Positions 22,965-34,232 of a DNA stretch of 64,000 bases are shown piece by piece. The DNA is taken from contig UESW01004763.1 in NCBI GenBank assembly GCA_900491605.1, positions 404,727 through 468,726 on the forward strand, in the 5' to 3' direction. Position 1 is the stretch's first letter. Each line of letters starts with the position of its first letter. The translations under genes and the position numbers were made by a program. The notes beneath the pieces are model-generated. The model did not search any database. It saw only the letters and a program-made list of their open reading frames with translations, and had not been told where the DNA came from. The DNA is from Calamus simplicifolius (taxonomy: Eukaryota > Streptophyta > Magnoliopsida > Arecales > Arecaceae).

Positions 22965-24745
22965 AAAATATATTTTTAGTCCTTAATTTTTATTTAAAAT
23001 TTTTATTAATTCTTAAACTTTTAGTTGTTACACCTTAATCCTTTCTGTCTTAATGTTGCTTTTTTCACGTCCTATTATATATAATAAGTTAAAATGGAAG
23101 AAACCATTTATATATTATCCTGACACAAACATGTGGACTGATTGATAGGGTGATGTGTAAGCTATCCCATCAATTTTAATTGGCCTCATGTAATGAGACT
23201 GTAATACCTTCCTCCCCTCTAAATAAGAGGAATCAAAACCTCTGCTCATACAAATAAGGGCACCCTATTTCAACATCCCCCAATAGTGCATTATACCTGT
23301 GTCTATCATCACTCAATAGCTGTGTCACTACCAGAGGGAGAATGATGCAATGATGGTTGGCCCGCTTAGAAGAAGGACAGACACCTCCTTTGACTGCTTT
23401 AAACCTCCCCCTTTCTCTCCATCCATCCTCCCTCACCCTTGTTGCCGGATCTGGGAGTCCTTGGAACCTGCTAGACCTCTCTCCTCCTCTCTAGACTTCT
23501 CTTGCCTTCTCTTTAAGTTCAACTTTGGTAGAGGTAGTTGAAGCACTGGTGGCTTTATGCTTGTTGATCTTAGTCTTCTCCATCCTTTTCTCTCTTTGCC
23601 CTAGATCGACTGATCAACGTTTTGCCACCCCTACTCGCATTGCCACCTAGGACGTGGCCAAGTAGGGGGGTGCGACTAAGTAGGCCTTTTGATCTCAATT
23701 TTTTTCTCCTTATTTGCTTAGCTCTTAACTATGTTGGTCGCCCAAGCCTACCCTCCCTTCATGATCATGGCTAGTCCATTATTGAAACATGAGTCAATTA
23801 AATAAATAAGATATACATGAGGAAAATAAGGCTTTTGGATTCATCGCATGGGAGTATTGCCTAGTAAGGCATTGCCTACTATATAGTCAAAGTATCACCT
23901 AATGAGGTATTACCTACTATAGCATTGATTGAGATCACCAAGTGTAGTATGAAACTTGTGCAGCTAACAGCTAGTGAGAGCATAGCCATGACTATTTTAG
24001 ATATCGAAGTGTTGAATCCAATATACAATAAGTTTAAAATATTGGATCAAGGATATATATATATATATATCATGAACTTGAAATTATTTAGGAATGGTGT
24101 TACTATATGAATTATGAAATTTAGCATATGTGATATTATATACCATTATAAGCTATGTTAGGAGTTATGACTATAAATACTTTACTATTTAATTGAATTT
24201 ACCAATTTATATTATTTAACATTGACATATGAATTAATTGATATGGGGATATATTGCTAACTCTACTTATTAATTATTATAAATGATATATAAATTTTAA
24301 GTGCTTGCATGTGTGGGAGGAGATTCTTGTGGTGCTATTAACTTACATTATTATTGTTATATTTTTTCAGAGCTACAAATGCCTAATTTTAGGATTTATG
24401 TTCAAAAATTTGGTGAGGGTGTAACTAGGATTTATATTTGATACCGGATGTATCTAAACCTTGTGTATTAGACTATTAAATTATTAATGAATGATTTAAT
24501 TTATCATTGTAACTGTTTATATCAATTTTGGCTCAAAATTGAAGACTTTGCAGGCTTTTTAGAGTTCAACCTTAGGAATTATATGGCTGTATAATGTAGC
24601 TAACTTAGATGATGAGTTTGGGGCATAATAGATACGTCAGGAATACAATATTTTTAAAATGTAAGGAACTAAATTATAGCAACTAAAAGTTTGAGGACTA
24701 AAATAATTTTTTTAAAAAAGTTTGAGGATCAAAAAATACATATGT
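22965..24745. mobile_element. non-autonomous TIR DNA element, possibly Mutator-like
   Basis: The first 85 or so bases (about 22965-23050, with CTTAAACTTTTAGTTGTTACACC) are an imperfect inverted copy of about 24655-24745 (reverse complement carries CCTCAAACTTTTAGTTGCTATA). I estimate 70-75% identity. Long terminal inverted repeats around 1.6 kb with no transposase frame suggest a non-autonomous Mutator-like element. I could not fix the exact ends or a 9-bp target-site duplication. Confidence 0.45.
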
Positions 24746-25100
24746 TCCTGCTTTTAATTCATGTAGAAATTATTTACTTTTCTAAGCCATCAAAGTATAA
24801 AAATTTCACAAACTTATCAGGAACCATACTAATATCAATTTTTAAATAAATAATGGTAATACATCGGCTTTTCCTTCAATTTTAACTAATATTATATAAT
24901 ATGAGTTCAGAATTTACTATTTTTGAAACATGAGGGAATACATTATAACCAAAAGTATATTCACCTATCTTGAAGATCAAAAGTATGTTCACCTATATTT
25001 TAACTTATGTAGAAATGATTTACTTTTAAAAGCCATTGAAGAGTTTAAAAACCTTTAAGATTATCTAGGAACTACACAAATATCATTTTCATTTATTAAA
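24720..25100. repeat. direct duplication next to the TIR element
   Basis: Sequence at about 24745-24850 (ATGTAGAAATTATTTACTTTTCTAAGCC...) recurs in diverged form at about 25010-25100. The copies lie about 255 bp apart, so the right flank of the TIR element has been duplicated. Confidence 0.5.
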
Positions 25101-26892
25101 TTTCTCCCCAGTTATTATACATTGATGAGACTCCTTTAGCGACAATTAATCAGGATTTTTATGTTATTAAAATCTCAAGCCACCTGAATTCCGGCTTGCG
25201 CCGATATTCTTCTTATTTTTATTAAGAGTATTGGAGAGCATTCTCTCAAGGAAATAACTCAACCACTCGTGTTTTAGTGGGAAATTCCATGTGAGTCAAA
25301 ACGTAAGCATGGTAGGCTATTTTTCATAACATTAGCAATAAGAATTATATTTCGTAAGATAAGCAACAAAGAAATTATTTTCTTGGTTAAGCCTGGAATT
25401 TTGGGGGCATATTTTTGGTAATTCTAAGGTTTGTTCAAGGGCAAACTAAAAGATAACAGAAGTGCATGACATCAAATAATAAACACACGGTACATCAGTA
25501 TTGAAGATAGGTAGTGAGAAATAATACAACCCCTCCTAACAGAAGCAACCATAATATTTTCCATATAATATACATGATAGCTCGCTAGCGAAGACTGAAG
25601 CCACCAACAATTCACTGAACATTTCAATGCATCAAGAAGAAAACAAGTCAGACCCCTTTATGAAAGTTAAGGCATCAATTTCGATGAGTTGTCAAAGCTG
25701 ATGGCCAGAAAGCTTGACGCTTAGGCTCTCACTAATGCAGTTTCAGGTGGGAAACGATATGATTTTTCTTGACTACTTTTAGGTCCTAGAGCTTGTCAAC
25801 CAACTTCCAAACTAGCTAATTTCATTGCAACGGTGATGATCGAGGTTCTAGAACCTCTTCAAAGCCTTCAATAAGCCAATAATAATTTGAGGGTCTCATC
25901 AAGATGTTACTGGAAGATCATTATAGACAGACATACATTAATATACCTTTGAAGCAACTTTTGATGTTGATTTTTATATGTCCTTCTTCCTTTATCTTTT
26001 TCTTTTACCCACATGTCCACGTCACTTTGGTATCAATGCATGAGGTAGCATGAATGTAGCTAATTTACATTCATTGTTAGAACTCAAGGTTATGGAGAAT
26101 TTTTCCATGCTGCAATAAAATGACAAAAGGAACAACCAAGTTTACGTTGAACATGGTGCTGAAAAATATAAATAAAAAAGCAAAGCCCACTGGTAATTAC
26201 TCTGAGAAATAGGGTTCAAGGGCAAGTCAGGAAATCCCCAGCTTGAGGACCGCTTGAGTCAACTAGGGTCTAAGCCGAACCTGGCTTGAGCTTGAATTAA
26301 TTAAACTGTTTCAAGTAAGCCTATCCCAACTCATGTATTGCAAGCCTGAGCCAGAAGTCAACTTGTGGTAAAGGAATTGACTTTCTCAGAACGTGGCAAA
26401 TTTTATGATCTTCCATTGTCAAAATACATGGTGGGAGATTTTAGACAGTCCAAGAAGACATGCTGCAGAATGCAATCTTACAGTTTCATCTGAATTTCTT
26501 TGCCGTCAAATTTCTTACAGAAAACTCCTGCCATGAAAGCCAGTGATCACCAACTGCAACCATCAAATATCACAAAATCTAACACACCAAATGGTTTATC
26601 AAAGATGAAACAAAAAATCAAGGGAAAGTCTCATATCACAGGCCTTGTACCCTTGTAGTAATTTTGTTGCATATATTTAAAAGTAGAAAATGAGCTATCC
26701 GATGAACATTTTTTAGGTTACAAATTGTAGCCCTCTGCAAACATCCACCGAGAGGACTGGAGATCAACATTATGCAATATGTTATGTCAAAGTGAGGGCA
26801 TCTGAACCTTTAAAGCAAGTAGGTGTCATATTATATTAGATGATATAATATTAAGTTTCAAAATTGTGAGAGGTGACACTATAATATTAAAG
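24746..26892. other. intergenic DNA
   Basis: Apart from the duplicated flank of the TIR element there is no coding frame over 60 codons and no recognisable element. TAAAG at 26888-26892 is the target-site duplication of the solo LTR that follows. Confidence 0.45.
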
Positions 26893-27992
26893 TGTTGGGA
26901 CAGATTGTGGCTACCTAACTGATAAGATTGAGTCTAGAGTTTCACTCCATGTCCTTAAGAGAATTTTGTTCTGCAACGGTGCTTACGGTCTATATGACGA
27001 TTGTCTTTCAGGATACAATAGTCTCCTTTTGATGAATGCAACACTACAATTTATCAAAAATATTGAACCAAGAATGCATCTTCCTTTTTAATGCACTATA
27101 GCTATACTATCCTAAGGAGAGTATGCAAATGCTTAAGAGGGGAAAAGATTGGATTCAATTTGGATTCAATTTTGAAATTAATGAAATACAAAGGTCTAAA
27201 GTCCTATTTATAGGTTTTAGGTGCCTTTTGGATATATCTATTCGGGTTTAATCCGATTTAAATTGGTTAATTGGATTTGATCAAAGGAAGCCTTTGATAC
27301 ACCGTTTCACCCCATGATATGATGATCAGCCAATTAGATAAGCCAATCCATGTCCCGCCGTTTCATCATCATGATCTGATGATCACATATCAGATAGGTG
27401 GTGTACGGCTTTGATATATCGTTTCATGATTGGATGGTTATCTTATCATCAACGATCATCAACGGCTTGATCGGACGGGCACCTTATCACAATGGTCTAA
27501 TCGGTCAATAGTTGAGTAGTCAGTCGATCGGTGTGTGCCGTTGGATCGACACTGTCATGATCGCGATCATGATTGATCACCGTATCTCAGTGTTCGATCT
27601 TAACCCTTCATTCGATCGATCAACGATCAGTCTGATCCTGATCCAATGATCAACGATCAATTATCTCAGCCCTTTATCTTAATCCGATCAGTCTCTACCA
27701 TCGAATCCTCATGATCAAGAAAAAATTTAAAGTCTCTCAAGCTCCTTGCGACAATGAAAAATGCGCCTACAAAGCGTCATTCACACACGCGCATGCGCAG
27801 GCATAAGCTCTCCATAAGCCTAAAGAACTTAAGCATGAAGAAGAGGTTTCCATATAAGTGAACCTTTCTTTCTTGATTTTTTTCGATGTGAAACTAAATG
27901 TCCTCTCAATTTCTCATTCACCCATATCGGAAGGTAATGAACTTTCAAGGCCCATTTAGGTATTCTAGGCCCATTGGCCTATTTACCCAACA
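26893..27992 (-). mobile_element. solo LTR with GATC-dense U3
   Basis: The 1,100-bp block starts TGTTGGG and ends with the inverted copy CCCAACA. It is flanked by TAAAG on both sides (26888-26892 and 27993-27997). A TATA box (minus strand CCTATAAATAGG, 27203-27214) lies about 780 bp into the LTR if read on the minus strand, leaving a plausible 310-bp R-U5. That is the basis for the strand. No coding or second LTR is present. About 21 GATC sites crowd 27265-27720. The superfamily cannot be told from the LTR alone. Confidence 0.75.
27203..27214 (-). promoter_or_regulatory. TATA box of the solo LTR
   Basis: CCTATAAATAGG on the minus strand, a canonical plant TATA context. The word is almost palindromic, so the orientation rests on its position within the LTR. 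Confidence 0.5.
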
Positions 27993-27997
27993 TAAAG

Positions 27998-28462
27998 TAT
28001 ATAAGGAAACAGAGATTCATGGCATAATTAATCCAAAACTTACATATTAGACACAAGCTGAAAAAGCAAAGAACTGCTAAGCTTGTAGAGGTGAAAACAA
28101 TATTAGAAGCTATGCGTTCAGGTCTCTTGCGAAATAAAACAGTTCACGCTTGATGAACCTCTGAAATCACAAAGGCAAAGCAAACTTAATATGGCTAAAC
28201 AAAGTCATATGTATTTCAGGTGTGACGATTGGTATGTAAAGGTCCACAAAGCACCACAATCCGCTCGTTTTTAGGATCAAAAGTGGCGGAAGGAATCCTG
28301 GGTTTCAGTCTTCCAGATAGAAGGATAGAAGTGTATCATGCAAAGTAATGATTTCAGGTGTAGTAACCTTTGTTCCAAAACAAACAGCGGGCTACGCAAT
28401 TGTTTTCATAATTTGTACTTGATTTTTCAGCAAGAAGCAAAATCAGTGCAAAATCTATTGCA
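27998..28462. other. intergenic DNA
   Basis: No coding family or repeat is recognised. TATAT at 28463-28467 is the duplicated target of the large copia element. Confidence 0.45.
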
Positions 28463-28892
28463 TATATTGTTGGTTTTCAAAAAAAATTATATATATTTAT
28501 ATATATCATCATATATATGTGAAGCGGAAGTATGCGGATCGTTTAACATGTATAAAATTAATATTATCATATGAAAAGAAAAAAATATTATTTAATTTTT
28601 CTAAACATAAAAACATACCTCTCAAAGGAACATACACGCCTTACTACCGGATTCGAAGCTATGGATGAAGAATCCCACGGTAGAGTTTACACCAAGGTAC
28701 TTCTTAAAATACCTGTAAAACGAAACCAGAGCCTTTCTCATCTTTCTATCGGTATCGAATTATAAGAGTGGGCTCACTCTTGATTTTCTATATTTCTTAC
28801 AATTCTGGCGCACATGAAATAAGAGAGATAAGGAGGAAAGAAACTTTTGAAACTTTTCTTTCATTTTTTTTCTTCTTTTCATCGAAAGTCCA

Positions 28893-28901
28893 TATTTATA
28901 G
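28893..28901 (-). promoter_or_regulatory. LTR TATA box
   Basis: The minus strand reads CCTATAAATATGG across this position. It lies about 20 bp downstream (in element orientation) of the first GATA palindrome. The matching box in the other LTR is near 46445-46453. Confidence 0.6.
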
Positions 28902-28921
28902 GTGAATCAGAAATTTAATTT

Positions 28922-29091
28922 AGATAACGTTTATCTATTACAACATTTGATATAGATAACGTTTATCTGTTACAACATTTGATATAGATAACGTTTATCT
29001 GTTACAACATTTAATTTAGATAACGTTTATCTATTACAACATTTAGATAATATTTATCTGTTACAATATTTGATGTAGATAACATTTATAT
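28922..29091 (-). promoter_or_regulatory. six phased AGATAA-CGT-TTATCT palindromes
   Basis: Copies begin at 28922, 28954, 28986, 29018, 29045 and 29077. The first four are exact (AGATAACGTTTATCT) and the last two vary in the centre or one arm. Intervals are 32, 32, 32, 27 and 32 bp, close to three helical turns. Each dyad offers a GATAA word on both strands, the core seen by plant GATA factors and in I-boxes. The block ends next to the TATA box, so it sits where a proximal enhancer would. The binding factor is inferred, not shown. Confidence 0.6.
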
Positions 29092-30613
29092 GTTACAGCC
29101 TATTTTGATAGGGAACAATTCTCACATGCTAGTCAACTCCTTGATCATGGAAAAAGTTGTTTTCTTATTTGTAACTAATTTACAAATAATATCTAAATTA
29201 AATATAATAATATCTAAATTATCAAATCTTATTTAATATTTCAGATATTATTAATTTCAAATATCTAATAAATCAAAATTATTATTTTATTTTTAATATT
29301 CTCAATAATCACATTATCAAAAATATCAAAAACAAATAAAATTTTTCTCTCCATCAACTCATAATATGAGTCACTTACACGAGCAAAATTCTCTTGTGTG
29401 ATCTTCCATAATAACACTTATGTGCAACCATTCAATCAATTATTATATGAACAATGTGTCTAAACATATTTTTATTTTATTCAATAACTAATTTATTGTA
29501 TAAAAATAAATGTAAGAAAAATAATTAATCAAATTGATTATTTATCTTCATAATAAACTCTTTATTAGAAAGTAAGAAAAATAAATAATTAATCACATTA
29601 ATTATTCAATCCAAGAGTATTCGATGCGATTAACCTAAGACGATGGGGGGACTATGTACCCATAATTTTAAGCTCTAATAAACTTGAATAAACTTAATTA
29701 AAACTTTTTAATTATTTATTCAGTTTATTAATCTTGAAATTATTCCATTAAAAACTCGAGACTACACTCTTAAAAATTACAGATTAATTTTACTCGAAAA
29801 CTTGAGTTGTCCACTGATATAATCATTACATGTAATTCAACCCTCCATAATTAGTTCATAATTAGAGGTAGGTGAAATAACCGTTATACCCCTCTATTTT
29901 TTTCTTATTCCTTAAGTACCATTTATTCACTAGTTAAACAGTTAATTTATGATCAGATCATAAATTGTGCGCATAACTATTTAGCCCCATAATCAACACT
30001 TAAGGGAACTAATTTTAAGCTTCTTTTCAAAAGCCATAGATTCGATATCTTTAAATCACATTTCCAGCCCAACGTGTTATTAAACCTCCAAGATGTAAAT
30101 ATTGGGCCTAACATCAAATGAGCTTTAACAAACAAATCAAAAGATCCAATAGCACAATCAAGGAGTCTGTGATTAAATAAGGATTAAGGTTGATTTACAT
30201 ATGATCATCTTGTGAGATAAATTAAATTTTATATAACGGTCTTAAATAAAGATTCAAATTATGTTGGTCCAAGTCCTATATAATCTTATTATATATAATA
30301 CCTCCACTAAGTGTCTCTACACAACAATCCGGATAAGATTATCAATTCAGAATGTTCATGGACCGTATTAGTGATTAGCGATAGAAGATCCTTACTTCTA
30401 TCAATCACGAATATATTTAAATATATTAGCTGTAATTTTAATCATCTTGTATACATTATACTAAAATTACAGCCTCATAATATATTTTGGATTTTCATAT
30501 AAACATTCATCTTTCATATAAACGAGGCAAGATTGAAGAAAAATGCTTCTTTTATTAATTTAGAAAATCAAAAAGTATAAATACATCTGATTTCAAGGTC
30601 ACTGTTCCTAACA

Positions 30614-30628
30614 ATCTCCCACTTGCCC
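30614..30628 (-). other. polypurine tract
   Basis: The minus strand reads GGGCAAGTGGGAGAT immediately before the LTR start TGTTAGGAACA, between the RNase H stop and the LTR. This fits the plus-strand primer of the large copia. Confidence 0.75.
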
Positions 30629-32676
30629 TAAAGCAGATGTGACATATCTTTTAATGCCATTCCCATAAGATGTTTGTTGAACATCTTCTTAGGCAGCGTC
30701 TTTATGAACGGATCAGCCAGATTTTGTTTCGATGCTATCTTCATAACATTGACATCACCTGGATGCACGATCTCTCTGATGAGATGGTATTTCCTCTCGA
30801 TATGTTTGCCCCTTTTATGGCTTATGGGTTCTCTTGAATTAGCCACAGCACCACTATTATCACAAAATAATGTTAATGGCATATCCATTCTTGGAACAAC
30901 TTTCAAGTCAGTATAGAACTTTTTAAGCAAACTGATTCTTTAGCTGCTTTACAAGCCACTATGTACTCAGCTTCCATGGTAGAATCAGCAATGCTAGATT
31001 GTTTGATACTTCTCCAAACAACTGCTACACCACCAAGTGTAAACACTGATCTAGATGTCAACCTTCAAGAATCTTTATCTGATTAAAATCAGAATCAGTG
31101 TATTCTAAGGGGTTCAGGTCTTCACCTGAATACACAAGCATATAATTTCTCGTTCTCCAAAAATACTTGAGAATGTGCTTTACTGCCACCCAGTGCTCTA
31201 TCCCAGGGTTTGATTGGAACCGACTAACAACTCTCACAGAATAGCAGATGTCTAGTCTAGTGCATAGCATAGCATACATTAGACTTCCAACTGCCAATGC
31301 ATATGGAATCCGTCTCATGTCCTCTTCTTCTTGTGGTGTCTTAGGACACTGTTCTTTAGAGAGAACAATTCAATGTAGGGTTGGAAGAAGACCCTTCTTG
31401 GAATTTGCATCAAAAAATGAGCCAGCACCTTATCGATATAAGATGCCTGAAACAGTGCTAGGAGTTTGTTCTTCCTATCCCTAATGATCTGGATACCAAT
31501 AGCATAACTCTCCTCTCCCAAATCTTTCATTTGAAATTGTTCGGCCAACCATCTCTTATGTTAGATAATATTTTCACATTATTACCAATGAGTAAGATAT
31601 CGTCTACATAAAGTACGAAGAAAACCATACTTTTTTCATTAATGAGCTTGTATACACAAGGTTCATCAACATTTTGCTCGAAGCCATAGGTTTTGATTGT
31701 TTCATCAAACCTAATGTTCCAAGACCTGGAGGCTTGTTTGAGTCCATAGATGGCTCTATTAAGCTTACAGACTTTCTGCTCCTGATCTTTAACAATGAAC
31801 CCCTCTAGTTGTTCCATATATATGGACTCCTCTAGATAGCCATTCAGAAAGGCTATCTTAACGTTCATCTGTCATATTTCGTAATCATAACATGCAGCTA
31901 TGGATAAGAGAATGCAGATGGATTTTAACATGGCAACTGGGGAGAAAGTCTCTTCATAATCAACTCCCTCCTTTTGGGTATAACCCTTTGCCACAAGTCT
32001 AGCTTTGAAGGTCTCTACCTTCCCATCTGCTTTTTTTCTTCTTGAATATCCATTTACATCCAATGGGCTTGACATCTTCAGGTGGATCTACAAGTTTCCA
32101 GAGAGTATTGAAGTACATAGACTCCATTTCTTAGTTCATGGCTTCTAGCCATTTGTCCTTATCAGGATCATCCATCGCATGCTAGTATGATGATGGATCA
32201 TCATCTTTGGTATCAGCTACCATAATATTTGATTCTCTATCCTGTCTATAGCAGGCTGGGGTTCTGATAACCCTCCCACTACGTCTAGGCACCATAATTA
32301 ATATCCTGACTAGGAGCTATGGTTTCTTCTTTCCTAATTTCAACAACTCTTGTTGATAGAGTGCTAATCTGATCTTTGAGCAACTCTTCGAGTACAACTT
32401 TACTCTGAGGTTTGAATTTATGTATATAATCATTTTCAAGAAAAGTGGCATTTATCAATACAAATACCTTCTTTTCTTGTGGACTATAAAACAAACCTCC
32501 TTTGATGCCCTTTGGGTAGCCAACGAATAGACACACTTTTGTTCGTGGTTTTAGCTTCCCAGATTTTCCCTTAAGAACATGAACTAGACACCCTCATATG
32601 CGAAAATGATGTAAACTCGGTTTTTTGCCTGTTCTACATCTCTAAGGGTGTCTTGGATACAGATTTAGATGGTACA
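30628..32676 (-). pseudogene. copia integrase C-terminus, RT and RNase H (outer element)
   Basis: Read on the minus strand from the Sirevirus edge at 32676: integrase tail with CLFVGYPKGIKGGLFYSP (32285-32536), then RT with ARLVAKGYTQKEGVDYEETF, AFLNGYLEESIYMEQ, YGLKQASRSWNIRFD and LYVDDILLIGNN (31565-32075), then RNase H with DICYSVRVVSRFQSNPG, YTDSDF and HKRGKHIERKYHLIREIV, ending ADPFIKTLPKKMF near 30690. Several frameshifts separate these pieces. Normally invariant residues are altered, for example in the AFLNG region, where NVKIAFLNG replaces the usual DVKTAFLNG. Confidence 0.85.
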
Positions 32677-32849
32677 TGTTGATCCATTTATTGATTTTGA
32701 TGATTAATAAAGGAATTGAGTATATTTATTTGATTACTAATGGATTTTATAAGTGTTTCAGGACTTAAATTTATTTGATCAATTTAAAGGAATTAAGAAA
32801 TGAATTTTGAATCAAATACAAATCAGAGATTTCAAAGTTTCAGAGCTTG

Positions 32850-33182
32850 GAGTCGACACCTAGAAAGTCTGGAGCCGACCCCATGGCCAATTCAATTTTA
32901 ATCTGATTTTTGATACAACCTGGAGCCGACACCTAGAGTTTCGGAGCCGACACCTAGGGTTTCGGAGTTGACACTTACAGTGTCTGGAGCCGACTCCGAT
33001 GCGGGGACAGAACGTTGATTTTTTGAGCATCCTGGAGCCGACACCTACAGTATTCGGGAGCCGACACCTGACGACGGCGAGCCGACACTTACTTTTGCGG
33101 AGCCGACTCCACGACGAACTCAGATTTTACTATTTATGGAAAAACGATCTGGAGCCGACACCTGAAAAGCTGGAGCCGACTC
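32850..33182 (+). promoter_or_regulatory. helically phased GGAGYCGACACC array in Sirevirus U3
   Basis: The GYCGAC cores begin at 32852, 32874, 32925, 32946, 32989, 33037, 33060, 33081, 33102, 33154 and 33175, with a GTTGAC variant at 32967. Most intervals are 21-23 bp, and the longer ones (48, 51, 52) are near five helical turns. The array ends about 160 bp upstream of the TATA box. Ten cores read GCCGAC, which equals the DRE/CRT core (RCCGAC) bound by DREB/CBF factors; whether such factors bind here is inference. Repeated CG-rich motifs in Sirevirus LTRs are known. Confidence 0.7.
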
Positions 33183-33338
33183 CAACCCACCTGGACAAAA
33201 AATTAAAAATGCCAGATCAGCTCTAACGGTAATATTTTTGATTTCTGACATCTAACGGCTATTTTTTATGAATGGAAAATCCTTCCAGGTACACTCCAAC
33301 GGCTAGATTTCCACCCAAAAATGAATCAAAGGAAAATC

Positions 33339-33347
33339 TATAAAAAG
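33339..33347 (+). promoter_or_regulatory. TATA box of the Sirevirus 5' LTR
   Basis: TATAAAAAG followed by a G/A-rich stretch, about 660 bp into the LTR. The same word lies at 42097-42105 in the 3' LTR. It would place the transcript start near 33370. Confidence 0.7.
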
Positions 33348-34173
33348 GGGAAAAACAACCGTTTGAAAAAAAGATAGAATCAGATAGACAAAAATCAAAA
33401 ATCAAAATCCGAAAATCTTGAGCCTTATATCCAAGAGAGGAGCTTTCAAATTCAAATCCTTCCACTCCACAAAGCTCAAAGAAGAATCCAAGCCATTCAA
33501 ATAGTGAAAAATCGGAGGATTCTCAACTAGAAGAAAAAGACCAACTTTTCAATCTTCTCAACTGCATCTACTGTGAGGAATCGGAGCTGAGGCTTGATTC
33601 AACCCAGCAAGAAGAAGAGGAAAAGAAGAAAAGCTCAAAGCCAAACAACTTCAAACCAGGCTTTTCTAAACCTATTTACTTTTCTTTGAATATTTGCTCA
33701 TTGAGGAGCTGTGAAACTTTGTAAAACATTCTTATACTTGTTTGTGCCTAGTTCAATCAAAGGGGATTGAACTAGTGGAGGTTGTTAACCTCGGGTCAAG
33801 CTAGTTTAGCTTGAGTTTAGGGTTGTGTGCTGGTGAGCCCGTAAAACCGGCTGGGTTCGTTGTGATCCCGGGTAAAACAATAAGTTTGAGTTGTGAACTT
33901 GTAAAACAACTCGGCTGTAATCGAGGAGATTATAGTGTGGACCCAAGTAGGATCTTGGGAGTGGACGTAGGTGTTGGATACACCGAACCACTATAAAATC
34001 TTTGTGTTTGCCGTGCTTCCATTGTCTCTATCTCTATCTCTATTTTATTCATTGTACTTTATATTTACATTGCATTTATTTTCATTCATCTTAAGCAAAC
34101 AATTTTTCAAGAGGCTAAATTTTTAAAGAACCCAATTCACCCCCCCTCTTGGGTTGTCATCTGGGCCAACAAT

Positions 34174-34185
34174 TGGTATCAGAGC
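34174..34185 (+). other. primer-binding site of the Sirevirus
   Basis: TGGTATCAGAGC, an exact match to the standard plant site complementary to the 3' end of initiator-methionine tRNA, two bases after the LTR. Confidence 0.92.
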
Positions 34186-34232
34186 AAGTGCTCATTAGAT
34201 TTTGATCACACGATCAAGAGCTAAAGATCCAA

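Larger units (their letters stand above)
28468..30613 (-). repeat. LTR (3' in element orientation)
   Basis: A 2,146-bp LTR. On the minus strand it starts TGTTAGGAACA just after the polypurine tract and ends CCAACA at 28468. It contains a TATA box and the phased GATA palindromes. Confidence 0.9.
32677..34171 (+). repeat. 5' LTR of the Sirevirus
   Basis: 1,495 bp, nearly identical to 41436-42937. U3 holds the phased GGAGYCGACACC array; a TATA box follows at 33339. The end GGGCCAACA is followed two bases later by the primer-binding site. Confidence 0.95.
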
